Shown: piece after piece, positions 41,949 through 50,396 of the stretch
Position numbering within the stretch: the first letter of the stretch is position 1
Layout of the letters: the number at the start of each line of letters is the position of its first letter
Origin: Bacteroidales bacterium
Lineage (GTDB): Bacteria > Bacteroidota > Bacteroidia > Bacteroidales > P3
Length of the DNA stretch: 64,000 nucleotides
NCBI GenBank assembly: GCA_017616895.1
Contig: JAFZXE010000003.1
Location: 1-64,000 of the forward strand
Direction: 5' to 3'
Translations under genes and position numbers: made by a program
The notes under the pieces: model-generated
Databases searched by the model: none
What the model saw: the letters and a program-made list of their open reading frames with translations, nothing else
Told to the model about the DNA's origin: nothing

Positions 41949-42440
41949 TTATCTTCTTTTGGCCATGCCTTTTACGAGAACCTGGGTGTCAACAGTCCAA
42001 GAAGCGTTGTTCATGGTGATCTTCAGGTCTGCATCGTCTTTGCCGTCCTGTTTCAGAGTCTCAACGACCTCAGCGTCGATGGTGTGAGCTGCCAAGTCGA
42101 TGGCGGTGATTTCCTGGCTGTGGGAATCAACATTCCATTTCAGAAGACCTTCAGCGGTGGTGTCACCAGCGTTCTCTGAATAGTAGAAAAGGTAGTTGTT
42201 GTAGGTACCAGTGGCTGTTCCAAGGGTGCCAAACACAGATGCGCAAGCTGCATCGTTGTAGTTGGTCTCATAAGCTTCCATGCCGAGAACTTCACCGACC
42301 TGGTTGCCAAGAACCTGCTCAGCAGTCCACTGCTCTTTGTTGAACTTAACGGTCAGAGCGTCTTTCTCGGTTTTTCCGCATGAAACGAACATGGCGGCGG
42401 CAACAAATGCCACAGCGCAGAATGCAAAAATCTTTTTCAT
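41949..42440 (-). CDS. Lipoprotein of unknown function
   Basis: 163 aa. Signal MKKIFAFCAVAFVAAAMFVSCGK with lipobox FVSC. The mature domain (ALTVKFNKEQWTAEQVLG, YYSENAGDTTAEGLLKW, LKITMNNASWTVDTQVLVKG) is beta-rich and ends AKRR. First gene of a two-gene unit behind a consensus promoter. No family recognised. Confidence 0.75.
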   Translation of the reverse strand: MKKIFAFCAVAFVAAAMFVSCGKTEKDALTVKFNKEQWTAEQVLGNQVGEVLGMEAYETNYNDAACASVFGTLGTATGTYNNYLFYYSENAGDTTAEGLLKWNVDSHSQEITAIDLAAHTIDAEVVETLKQDGKDDADLKITMNNASWTVDTQVLVKGMAKRR

Positions 42441-42497
42441 TGTTTTGAAATTTTAAGTTAATAAATGATTGATTAAAGATTCACGATTTTTGTACTG

Positions 42498-42527
42498 CAA
42501 AGGTACAACTTATTTCGTTTTAACAAA
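42498..42527 (-). promoter_or_regulatory. Promoter of the lipoprotein pair
   Basis: Leftward TTTG (42527-42524), 18 bases, TACCTTTG (42505-42498): exact consensus and spacing. Start-to-ATG leader of about 50 nt. The remainder of the gap to 42793 holds the next promoter and a heptamer array. Confidence 0.85.
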
Positions 42528-42699
42528 TTTTCACGCTTTAAATTTGTGTTAAGAAATATTAAAATTATCTTAAAATATTGATTTTCAACACCGCTTTTTC
42601 GTACCCCTAAAATCGCCCCAGATTGTCCAACCGCCCCTCTTTTCGCGATTTTCTGTCTTCCATCGCAAAACTCTCTTCCTAAAATAGGTATATTTATAG

Positions 42700-42707
42700 T
42701 ATCTTTG
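42700..42707 (+). promoter_or_regulatory. -7 element of the nitroreductase gene
   Basis: TATCTTTG, with no clear -33 TTTG. Confidence 0.55.
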
Positions 42708-42746
42708 CAAAATCACACACCCTAGTACACATCATTTATCAATTAG

Positions 42747-42793
42747 TTATACACATCATTTGTCAATTCACTTTTCACAATTCACAATTCACC
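42747..42793 (+). repeat. TTTGTC-(NNTTCAC)n array before the nitroreductase gene
   Basis: TTTGTC, AATTCAC, TTTTCAC, AATTCAC, AATTCAC, ending one base before the ATG, so the array forms the whole ribosome-binding region. Confidence 0.85.
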
Positions 42794-43321
42794 ATGAACC
42801 AAGTAATCGATTGTCTCTGCTCACGACGTAGCGTCCGCAGCTACTCCTCCAGACAAGTCAACCTCGACGACCTGCAGGCCGTCCTTCGTGCCGGCACCTT
42901 CGCCGCTACCGCCCATGGTCGCCAAGACCCCTGGATTGTCGCCGTCCAAAATCCCGACATCATCCGTCGTCTCGTCGCCATGAATGCCGCTGTCATGGGC
43001 ACCACTGATAACCCGTACTATGGGGCTCCCACCATCATCCTGGTCTTCGCCTCCGACCCGTCTGTCTGGCCCAACAGCCTTTACGACGGCGCTCTCGTCT
43101 TAGGTAATATGATGAACGCTGCCCACTCACTCGGCCTCGCCTCCTGCTGGATTAACCGCGAGCGCGAGATGTTCGCCACCGACGAGGGTCGCGACCTTAT
43201 GCGCCAATTCGGCTTGCCCGACGGTCTTATAGGCATTGGGGCTCTCTCCATAGGCTATGCCGACGGCGAACCCAAAGCTCCGAAAGAGCGCAAAGCGGGC
43301 TATTCCCGTGTCATTGCTTGA
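42794..43321 (+). CDS. Nitroreductase-family FMN oxidoreductase
   Basis: 175 aa. N-terminal RRSVRSYSSRQVNLDDLQAVLRAGTFAATAHGRQ gives the FMN-binding Arg-Ser pattern, and ALVLGNMMNAAHSLGLASCWINRE is the family core. Reduces nitro or quinone compounds with NAD(P)H; the substrate is not known. The 3' end overlaps the convergent BatA gene by 22 bp. Confidence 0.9.
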   Translation: MNQVIDCLCSRRSVRSYSSRQVNLDDLQAVLRAGTFAATAHGRQDPWIVAVQNPDIIRRLVAMNAAVMGTTDNPYYGAPTIILVFASDPSVWPNSLYDGALVLGNMMNAAHSLGLASCWINREREMFATDEGRDLMRQFGLPDGLIGIGALSIGYADGEPKAPKERKAGYSRVIA

Positions 43322-45381
43322 TTGTGCCGCTTCCTGAAGGGGATGCGTAGCAGCAGCGTCTCAGCCGCCAGCATTGCCAGTGCTCCCAGCAGGAACCACC
43401 TCGTCAGCGACCGTCCTCCCGTCCGCTGGCGTATCAGCTCGTCCATAGGTTTCGAGCTGTTTTCGAACACCTCTACGTTCTTCGCCTCCAGTTCCTTTAT
43501 GGTTGCCTTCAGCTCTTTCGCGCTGCAGAATTCCATCTGCGACTCGCTGCGGCTGTAGTTGAACGAAAGACCCTGTTCCGCCTTTCCGTTGCTTAGACGG
43601 TAGTTTCCCGCCTCCAGCTGCATCCCGTCGGCCATCAGGTACGAATGTTTCCCCGTGTGTCTTATCTCTGCCACCGTGCTGCCCTCCTCTCCATCTTTCG
43701 TAAGGCTCGTTTGTCCCTCTGTCGCAGCCGACCCAACCTCCACCGTCGCACCCTCCGCAAGCGTATAGTAAAGCATCGGTGTCGGACGGCTGTACAGCGC
43801 CATATTATATATTGTGGGCACAAAAAGCGCCTGCTGCATGAAGTCGCCGTTAGTCGTTTCCAATGGTGCGGTGAACAGATAAACCGCTCCTTCGCCGCAT
43901 GGCACCGCCGCCAAATAGACCGCCCCGTTAGCCATCGTCAGTATCTCCTCGCACGACGCCCCGGCTGTGTTCCTCAGCGTGAAGTAACCTTTCACCGTCG
44001 GCAGCTCTACGTTTTCCTCCACCCGTCTGAACACCTGGTGGAACAGTGCCGCCTCGGTGTTGAGCCTCGTGCAGCTCGAAGTGTTGGTGTCGTACCCTTC
44101 AATCTGCGGCGCCCCGACGGCTGTCAGAAGGGTGTTGTAAGACTCTATGTCGCAGTCGGCCGGAGGCGCAATCAGCAGCGTGCCGCCATCCTCCACATAG
44201 TTTCCCAGTGTCTGCGCCACTCCCGAGGTGATTGACTTCACCGATGTCATCGTTATGAGTTCAATCTCATCGCTCTGGCTCAGGTCTGCCGACGCAAGCG
44301 GCGATTCGGCATATTCCGTTATCGAGTCGCCGTCAAACAGCCGTCTTATATATGTGTTGGCAGCCCCGCTGTGAAGTGCCAGCACTCGTTGCCGTTCTCT
44401 CACGTTTACCGAGAAATAAAGACTGTCGTCAAAGGTTATCGGATAGTCCGTAAGTTCCACATATCCGTTCATCACACCCATCCCTCTCACGGTGAAGCTT
44501 AGTTTCGCCTCCGTCTGCGACTTCCCATCTACATCCACGCTCGCCATTCCTTTCTGTTCTCCGTTCACGTATAGCTTCACAGGCATGCTCTCCACCCGTT
44601 TCTCTCCAGTGTTGCGCACAACAGCAGTAAGTCTAACTTCGCTGCCTTCACTAGCCAGCGGCTCGTTAAGCCACATTGTATCTATATATAGGTTTCCCTG
44701 CCCGGTGGCCCCTAGTGGCACCAGTGAATATCTGCATCCGCTATGATTTACCTCTGCTTTCTCTTTGCTGTCCGCTAAATCCCACGCCGACCGTTGGAAG
44801 TCCGAAATCACGTATGCATGTATATTCGACGACACTCCAGTTGCAAAGCCCGCCTGCTTCTGCATGGCGTCGCTGATGGTCATGCTCTGTGGCGACAGTT
44901 GCACTTCATCCACCGTTGCGATGAATTCCTCTCTGGTCAGCGACCGCCGCCGTTGTCCGCCGTTGTCGTTCGTGACTATCTGGAATTTGGTTTCCGCTGG
45001 ATATGCTGCCGCTATCTCTCGCGCCTTTTTCTTCGCCTGTTCCAGCAGTATTCCCTCCGACCCCTCGTCGCCCATGCTGTACGAGTTGTCTATATAAACC
45101 GACACGTAAGTGCCTCCTACGATAGCCTCTTCCGATTGTTTTCTCACCTTCGGCTGGGCAAACGCCAGCACCAGCAGTGTTATCGCCAGCACCCTTGCCG
45201 CCAACACCAGCCATTCCCTCAGCCGCGAGCTGTTTCGCTGTTCCGACTGCAGTTCCGACAGCATCTCCGTGTTGCTGAAATATACCTTCTTGTAGCGACG
45301 CAGCTTTACCAGATGTATTATAATCGGTATCAGCACCCCAACGAGCGCTATCAGCATCATAGGATTTGCAAAATAAAGCAT
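43300..45381 (-). CDS. BatA/vWA-type inner-membrane protein
   Basis: 693 aa. N-terminal BatA domain (PMMLIALVGVLIPIIIHLVKLRRYKK, KVYFSNTEML) with two membrane helices, then a von Willebrand A-like domain (YVSVYIDNSYSMGDEGSEG, a MIDAS-type DxSxS), a long beta-rich region, and one C-terminal helix (TRWFLLGALAMLAAETLLLR). Found in Bacteroidota near aerotolerance (Bat) operons, but here alone. The role may be in envelope assembly or stress. Confidence 0.87.
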   Translation of the reverse strand: MLYFANPMMLIALVGVLIPIIIHLVKLRRYKKVYFSNTEMLSELQSEQRNSSRLREWLVLAARVLAITLLVLAFAQPKVRKQSEEAIVGGTYVSVYIDNSYSMGDEGSEGILLEQAKKKAREIAAAYPAETKFQIVTNDNGGQRRRSLTREEFIATVDEVQLSPQSMTISDAMQKQAGFATGVSSNIHAYVISDFQRSAWDLADSKEKAEVNHSGCRYSLVPLGATGQGNLYIDTMWLNEPLASEGSEVRLTAVVRNTGEKRVESMPVKLYVNGEQKGMASVDVDGKSQTEAKLSFTVRGMGVMNGYVELTDYPITFDDSLYFSVNVRERQRVLALHSGAANTYIRRLFDGDSITEYAESPLASADLSQSDEIELITMTSVKSITSGVAQTLGNYVEDGGTLLIAPPADCDIESYNTLLTAVGAPQIEGYDTNTSSCTRLNTEAALFHQVFRRVEENVELPTVKGYFTLRNTAGASCEEILTMANGAVYLAAVPCGEGAVYLFTAPLETTNGDFMQQALFVPTIYNMALYSRPTPMLYYTLAEGATVEVGSAATEGQTSLTKDGEEGSTVAEIRHTGKHSYLMADGMQLEAGNYRLSNGKAEQGLSFNYSRSESQMEFCSAKELKATIKELEAKNVEVFENSSKPMDELIRQRTGGRSLTRWFLLGALAMLAAETLLLRIPFRKRHNQAMTRE

Positions 45382-45402
45382 CTCAGTTCTCCAAGTTATC
45401 TA

Positions 45403-45440
45403 TTGTCAATTCGCTTTTCACTCTTCACTTTTCACTCTTC
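45403..45440 (+). repeat. TTGTC-(NNTTCAC)n array at the 3' end of nth
   Basis: TTGTC, AATTCGC, TTTTCAC, TCTTCAC, TTTTCAC, TCTTCAC. It runs into the nth stop and last codons (YVKSEK is encoded by it). Confidence 0.8.
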
Positions 45441-46066
45441 ACATAAGACTTGCACACCTCCTGCAATCCGCACTCCTCGCATTTGGGTTTCCGTGCCGTG
45501 CACACATACCGTCCGTGCAGTATCAGCCAGTGGTGCGCCAGATTTGCCAGCTTCTTGGGTATGTGTTTTTCCAGTTCTAGCTCTGTCTCCAACGGTGTCT
45601 TGCTGTCGTTGGTCAGTCCTATACGGTTGGCAACCCTGAACACATGCGTATCAACCGCGATATATGGTTTGCCAAACATCACCGACGCTATCACGTTGGC
45701 CGTCTTGCGTCCCACTCCTGGCAGCCGTTCCAGTTCCTCCCTTTCCTCTGGCACCTTTCCGCCAAATTCATTGCAAAGCGACTGTGCCATCCCCACCAGG
45801 TGGTGACTCTTGTTGTTCGGGTACGATACTGACTTTATCATCTGATACACCTCCTGCTCGCTGGCCTTTGCCATATTCTCCGCCGTTGGGTATTTCTTAA
45901 AGAGCGCCGGCGTCACCATGTTCACCCGCTTGTCCGTGCACTGCGCCGAGAGTATCACAGCCACCAACAGTTCGAAGGCGTTGCTGTATTTCAGCTCCGG
46001 TCCTGCGTTAGGCCGCGTAGCCATGAAATACTCAATTACACGCGAATATCTCTCTTTGGTAGTCAA
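45425..46066 (-). CDS. nth: Endonuclease III (DNA glycosylase/AP lyase)
   Basis: 213 aa. Base-excision repair of oxidised pyrimidines. Helix-hairpin-helix LPGVGRKTANV with catalytic Lys121, catalytic Asp139 in AVDTHVFRV, and the iron-sulfur ligands Cys189, 196, 199 and 205 (C-x6-C-x2-C-x5-C). The start is a TTG at 46066: the frame closes six codons upstream, and the first ATG (46024) would cut off the conserved ERYSRVIEYF helix. The last residues are encoded by an intergenic-type heptamer repeat. Confidence 0.93.
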   Translation of the reverse strand: MTTKERYSRVIEYFMATRPNAGPELKYSNAFELLVAVILSAQCTDKRVNMVTPALFKKYPTAENMAKASEQEVYQMIKSVSYPNNKSHHLVGMAQSLCNEFGGKVPEEREELERLPGVGRKTANVIASVMFGKPYIAVDTHVFRVANRIGLTNDSKTPLETELELEKHIPKKLANLAHHWLILHGRYVCTARKPKCEECGLQEVCKSYVKSEK

Positions 46067-46109
46067 AACAAAAACAGTTAATCAATAAAGATTACAACTC
46101 ATAAATATC

Positions 46110-46139
46110 TTTTGTCAATTCACAATTCACTCTTCACCA
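46110..46139 (+). repeat. TTTGTC-(NNTTCAC)n array at the 3' end of the EEP gene
   Basis: TTTGTC, AATTCAC, AATTCAC, TCTTCAC. It overlaps the stop region of the gene at 46120, so it contributes the last codons. Confidence 0.75.
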
Positions 46140-47208
46140 TCACTGCCACCACTCCGTTATGGTCTGAGAAGTCGCCCTCTAGCCGCTTGTAGGCCAAGGA
46201 TTTCAACTCTTTAGAATGGAAGATATAGTCTATGCGGTATTTCGGGAACGCCCCGTTGTAGGTTATCCCTAAACCGCTTCCTTGTTCCACATACGAATCT
46301 TTCAGTTTCTTGCTTATCTTATAATATAAATGTGATGCAGGAGTATCGTTGAAATCACCCGCCACGATTATTGCGTGAGGAGCTTCTGTAATCACCTCCT
46401 CCATGTCTTCTTTCCATTCCTCTTCGTGGTTCAGCACGTTCCGCTTCACCTTTGACATCAGTTTCTTCGTCTTGGCCGTGTCTATGTCGTTGTGTTTTAT
46501 ATCTTGCAGCACCTCTTTTTCCTCCATTCCAAGCGAGTATGAACTCATGTGTACACACACCACCCTAACCTTGAAGTCGTCTTTCCTGATGTCAGCGTAT
46601 ATCTTGCGTCCGCTCTTGTCAATATTGTGTACGTAATCCATCTTGTGGCGCGAGAATATCGAAGCTCCGTAAGGCCGTCCTCGACCATCCGTTTTTGCGC
46701 TGTACTGGTACGTGTATCCCATCGCTTTCAGGCTGTCCGATACCGAGAACTTGTTTCCGTCAAGCATCTCCTGTGCACATATCACGTCTGGCTCCGTCTG
46801 CCGCACCATATCTACAAATTTTGCAGCATTCTCCGTTTCTTCGCCATATTCTTCTGTCTTACCGTGGAATCCGTGCAGGTTGTACGACATCACCTTCAGC
46901 TCGTCAGCCTTCGACCTCGTTTCCGACACGGGTGGCTCAGATGTCCCTCCTATCTGCACGAACAGTGGTATCATGTTGCACCTCAGTAGTATCGCCACTA
47001 ACGAAATCAAGAACTCCCACCGTTTGAAAAACAGCCACATCAGCACACACAGTGCGTTTACCACCACCAGCGGGAAGAACACATAGCTCATCAGCGAGAA
47101 CCACACACACTTAGACGGAGCAATCCATCCAGCTATACTGGACATCAACAACGCAATGACTAACAGTGCATTGATGACAATAAAGAATATCCTGATAACC
47201 TTTCGCAT
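46120..47208 (-). CDS. Endonuclease/exonuclease/phosphatase-family membrane protein
   Basis: 362 aa. Three N-terminal membrane helices (RIFFIVINALLVIALLMSSIAG, VFFPLVVVNALCVLMWLF, FLISLVAILL), then an EEP domain: VMSYNLHGF, CAQEMLD, IVAGDFNDTPASHLY, FSDHNGVVAVM. Active side probably periplasmic; substrate unknown. ATG 47208 lies only about 7 bases past the promoter -7 box, so the mRNA may be nearly leaderless. Confidence 0.88.
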   Translation of the reverse strand: MRKVIRIFFIVINALLVIALLMSSIAGWIAPSKCVWFSLMSYVFFPLVVVNALCVLMWLFFKRWEFLISLVAILLRCNMIPLFVQIGGTSEPPVSETRSKADELKVMSYNLHGFHGKTEEYGEETENAAKFVDMVRQTEPDVICAQEMLDGNKFSVSDSLKAMGYTYQYSAKTDGRGRPYGASIFSRHKMDYVHNIDKSGRKIYADIRKDDFKVRVVCVHMSSYSLGMEEKEVLQDIKHNDIDTAKTKKLMSKVKRNVLNHEEEWKEDMEEVITEAPHAIIVAGDFNDTPASHLYYKISKKLKDSYVEQGSGLGITYNGAFPKYRIDYIFHSKELKSLAYKRLEGDFSDHNGVVAVMVKSEL

Positions 47209-47214
47209 GGTCTG

Positions 47215-47222
47215 CAAAGGTA
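47215..47222 (-). promoter_or_regulatory. -7 element just ahead of the EEP gene
   Basis: Leftward TACCTTTG. A TTTG lies 22 bases upstream, wider than usual. The rest of 47223-47379 shows nothing clear. Confidence 0.5.
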
Positions 47223-47379
47223 CTCAAATTTTACCATACAGCCCCAAATATAGTAAATATGGTTTGGAATATCTTGATTTTTCATTACTTCAAACTATTC
47301 GATTCGGTTTATATGATTCTTGATAATTAACTAATAATCATCATTTAACTTTTGCTGTGCCGAAATTAAATCACATTTT

Positions 47380-47410
47380 TTTTGTCAGTATTAAAAATCT
47401 TTGTACTTTT
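47380..47410 (+). promoter_or_regulatory. Promoter of tRNA-Asp
   Basis: TTTG (47380-47383), 19 bases, TACTTTTG (47403-47410). Confidence 0.8.
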
Positions 47411-47463
47411 GCAACCGCATTTGGCAAGAAAAAGAGAGTTCTTTTAAATAGTCAAAGCGAAAC

Positions 47464-47541
47464 GGTTCGGTAGTTCAGTTTGGTTAGAATACATGCCTGT
47501 CACGCATGGGGTCGCGAGTTCGAGTCTCGTCCGGACCGCCA
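47464..47541 (+). tRNA. tRNA-Asp (anticodon GTC), CCA encoded
   Basis: Acceptor GGTTCGG/CCGGACC with G73, anticodon stem CATGC/GCATG around loop CTGTCAC (anticodon GTC), T-loop TTCGAGT, encoded CCA. Confidence 0.97.
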
Positions 47542-47552
47542 AACAATAAAAG

Positions 47553-47581
47553 AAGTTCTCTGTCAAGGAGAACTTTTTTTT
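47553..47581 (+). terminator. Terminator after tRNA-Asp
   Basis: Stem AAGTTCTC / GAGAACTT with a seven-base loop and a T8 run, 10 bp before the tmRNA. Confidence 0.85.
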
Positions 47582-47590
47582 ATCCCCACT

Positions 47591-47980
47591 GGGGCTGACC
47601 GGTTTTGACAGCAGTGTGAGGGGATAGTAAGCATGCAGGCTCAAGCATCAGAAGCCTTGAAAACGGATGCATAACAATAATTGGCGAAAACAACTACGCT
47701 CTTGCTGCTTAACCGAAGCACAGTAGGTTAGCTTAATCGCCGCAACAGTTGTGGCGACAAGACATCTCCCGGAGGCCCTGCCCTCTGGCGTCCGACAAGG
47801 AGGTGCTCAGAAAAGAGGGATAACCGAAGACCCGCCTCGTGTCAACGGCGAAATTCTAGAGGCTAAGGCTGGCGTTGGGTGCCGATGTCCTTCACCCGCT
47901 CGAAAACCAATCACCGGATAAGCATGTAGAAAGCTTTTCTGTCAACTGTTTGGACGAGGGTTCGACCCCCTCCAGCTCCA
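47591..47980 (+). ncRNA. ssrA: tmRNA (transfer-messenger RNA)
   Basis: Rescues stalled ribosomes in trans-translation. The tRNA-like ends pair (GGGGCTG with CAGCTCC), the T-arm GAGGGTTCGACCCCC is present, and the tag reading frame at 47683-47712 encodes GENNYALAA and a TAA stop, of the Bacteroidota type. The gene ends in CTCCA followed by CAAAA, so the CCA end is not encoded and must be added by the CCA enzyme, unlike the two tRNAs in this window. I see no separate promoter in the 10 bp before it; read-through from the tRNA-Asp promoter is possible. Confidence 0.96.
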
Positions 47981-47986
47981 CAAAAA

Positions 47987-48026
47987 AAGAGGCCGCTTGA
48001 CTTTTCAGGCGGCCTCTCTTTTTTTA
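47987..48026. terminator. Terminator of tmRNA, shared with the AlkD-like gene
   Basis: A 13-bp stem (AGAGGCCGCTTGA / TCAGGCGGCCTCT, one G-T pair) with A-run before and T-run after; it can serve the convergent gene that ends at 48024. Confidence 0.9.
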
Positions 48027-48722
48027 TCCAAGATTTTTGCGGAGCTTTCGGAGCAGCTCTTTGTGTTCCGCGGACACGCGGTAGCTCTCTAGGGCTTTCT
48101 GGATGCTTTTTCGCTTTACCCAGTCGTCGGTGACATCGTTTTGAAGGCACTTGATTGTTGCGTCCCACTGCTTTGCAAGCGCTGTGGCGAAATACCACGC
48201 CTGCATCATCTTTATGTAATACTCCTCACGCTGTAGCGCCGCCACTTGCCTTAACTGCGATTGCTCAAACCGCTCGTCCAGAAAATGCCTCATAAGCATC
48301 GAGATGCCGAACCGCACCTTATATTCGTGATCATCCGCCATCCATCTCTCAATCTTTCCCACCAGCTTCTCCGCTTGCTTCCCGAATGCCTTGGGCGACA
48401 GCGAGTCGCATACCGCCCAGTTGGTCACATAAGGCAGAAAACGCTCGGTTTCCTCGAGTGCCTGCCCAAAATCTTTCATGCCGCACAGCAGGTAGGCGTG
48501 CAGCATATTCTCCTCGTGCCATCGATGGGGGAGCTGGTGGAGAAACCACCCTGCGTCATCGCTCATGTCTTTCGCAATGCGTTTCAGTTCGGGGGCTCTT
48601 ACCCCGAGGATGCTCTCCCGTTCGATGTTGGGGATGAGTTTCGCGCCAAATTCGGCGTACTGCTCGTCGCACAGGCCTTTCAGCTGCTCTTCAAGCTTCT
48701 TGGCTTTCCCAGAAGTCGGCAT
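48024..48722 (-). CDS. AlkD-like DNA alkylation repair protein
   Basis: 232 aa, all-helical HEAT-like repeats. ILGVRAPELKRIAKDM, HRWHEENMLHAYLLCGMKDF, LPYVTNWAVCDSLSPKAF and YIKMMQAWYFATALAKQW are the family landmarks, with the Trp/Asp residues that line the DNA groove. A glycosylase for alkylated bases or a DNA-binding relative. Begins inside the alanine symporter gene, overlapping it by 32 bp, so coupled translation is likely. Confidence 0.9.
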   Translation of the reverse strand: MPTSGKAKKLEEQLKGLCDEQYAEFGAKLIPNIERESILGVRAPELKRIAKDMSDDAGWFLHQLPHRWHEENMLHAYLLCGMKDFGQALEETERFLPYVTNWAVCDSLSPKAFGKQAEKLVGKIERWMADDHEYKVRFGISMLMRHFLDERFEQSQLRQVAALQREEYYIKMMQAWYFATALAKQWDATIKCLQNDVTDDWVKRKSIQKALESYRVSAEHKELLRKLRKNLG

Positions 48723-50295
48723 GTTTTATATTGAGTTTCTTCGAGTCGAACACGGGGTCTTCGCCGCGTTTCTTCGACCGTTCGTATTCTTTCAGTGCAC
48801 GTAGCGCCTTGGGCGAAAGCAGAAGTATGGCTACTAGGTTCATCCACGCCATCGCGCCTACTCCGATGTCGCCTAGCGTCCACGCTATGCCGCTCCCGGT
48901 CACCGAACCCATGAACACCGCCGATATGGTCATCACACGCAGCACCCATACGGCTGTCTCCTCGGCTTTGTCGTCACCGAAATGCAGGTCGGCCTGCTCG
49001 TATGCGTTTTCTGCCTGCAGCCGCTCCGCCTCGTTCATCTGTTTTTCTTTGCGGCGCAGACGGTGGCGGCGCAGACGGCTGAAGAGATAGACGAGGTTTG
49101 TCTCGGCATAGTAGTAATAGGTCATTATGGTTGTGAAGGCGAAGAAGAACAGAGCGATGCTGATCACCATATCGGCAGGTTTCGCACCTATGACGGTGCC
49201 GAGCGCTCCTGAGGTGTAGAAAACACCCGGTTCGCCCGCAGGCGCATCGGGATTCTCGACAAGGTAGGTCACATGTGTACCGCCGTCGGGGAGTGTCTGC
49301 ACCTGGTCGATGATATTATACGTTTGGCAGGCGAGTATCATCATCGCGGTGGCGGTGCATACAAGAAGGGTGTCGATATATACCGAGAATGCCTGAACCA
49401 GACCTTGTTTCACGGGGTGGCTCACCTTTGCAGCCGCGGCTACGATGGGACCTGTACCCTGTCCGGCTTCGTTGGAATAGATGCCTCGTTTCACCCCCCA
49501 AGCTATGGTGCTTCCCAGTATGGCGGCGCCTACCTGGCTTGCGCCTACAGCTCCGCGCAGCATCTCCATAAACACGCCTGGCACCGCCTCGTAGTGGACA
49601 ATAAGCACTACTATCGACAGTATGATATATATGATGGCCATGAACGGAGCGATTATCTGCGCCACGTTGGCGATGCGTTTCACGCCTCCGATGATGACCA
49701 GAGCCAATATCAGCGCCACTCCTAATCCTATGATCCAGGGCGCCAGGTCGAAGGTTCTGGACATAGACATCGCGATGCCGTTGCATTGTACCGGCGGCAT
49801 AAAGAATCCGCAGCCGATGGCGGAGATGACGGCGAACATGCAGCCGAAAAAGGTGCTGCGGAGTCCTTTCTCAATATAATATGCAGGGCCGCCGCGAAAC
49901 TGTCCGTGGTGGTTTTCCTTGTATATCTGTGCCAGCGTTGCCTCTACAAAGGCGCTTCCCGCACCGAAAAAGGCAATCACCCACATCCACACGATAGCGC
50001 CAGGACCGCCGAAGCCAATGGCAGTGGCGACTCCCACGATATTGCCCGTTCCCACACGCCCAGAGAGCGCCATAGCGAAGGCTTGGAATGACGAGATTCC
50101 CGTTTTCTGCTTTTTGTCGGTGTTGAAGAGCAGGCGGCACATCTCACCGAAGCGCCTGACCTGCACAAATCGTGTACGCAGCGAGAAATAAAGTGCTGTC
50201 AGCAGGCACAGGCCCACGAGAGCCGGGCTCCATACCCAGCTGTACAAAGTTTGTATGGCCGAGGTGAGCCATGTGGAAGCAAGCAGATTAACCAT
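48691..50295 (-). CDS. Sodium:alanine symporter (AGCS family)
   Basis: 534 aa, about 11 transmembrane helices. FQAFAMALSGRVGTGNIVGVATAI, IYSNEAGQGTGPIVAAAAK and FFAFTTIMTYYYYAETN are AGCS signature segments. Two features are longer than usual: an extracytoplasmic segment with LPDGGTHVTYLVENPDAPAG, and a charged loop near residue 425 (RRHRLRRKEKQMNEAERLQA). Imports alanine or glycine with Na+. Confidence 0.93.
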   Translation of the reverse strand: MVNLLASTWLTSAIQTLYSWVWSPALVGLCLLTALYFSLRTRFVQVRRFGEMCRLLFNTDKKQKTGISSFQAFAMALSGRVGTGNIVGVATAIGFGGPGAIVWMWVIAFFGAGSAFVEATLAQIYKENHHGQFRGGPAYYIEKGLRSTFFGCMFAVISAIGCGFFMPPVQCNGIAMSMSRTFDLAPWIIGLGVALILALVIIGGVKRIANVAQIIAPFMAIIYIILSIVVLIVHYEAVPGVFMEMLRGAVGASQVGAAILGSTIAWGVKRGIYSNEAGQGTGPIVAAAAKVSHPVKQGLVQAFSVYIDTLLVCTATAMMILACQTYNIIDQVQTLPDGGTHVTYLVENPDAPAGEPGVFYTSGALGTVIGAKPADMVISIALFFFAFTTIMTYYYYAETNLVYLFSRLRRHRLRRKEKQMNEAERLQAENAYEQADLHFGDDKAEETAVWVLRVMTISAVFMGSVTGSGIAWTLGDIGVGAMAWMNLVAILLLSPKALRALKEYERSKKRGEDPVFDSKKLNIKHADFWESQEA

Positions 50296-50342
50296 ATATA
50301 ACCAACGTAGAAACGGTTGGTTTATTGTTTGATAAAGATTCG

Positions 50343-50350
50343 TAACTTTG
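50343..50350 (+). promoter_or_regulatory. -7 element of the flavodoxin-family gene
   Basis: TAACTTTG, 46 bp before the ATG; the -33 element is not clear. Confidence 0.55.
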
Positions 50351-50396
50351 CACCCGCTTTGCGCGGATTGCGCAGAGGTAATTTATAGAAAGACAG

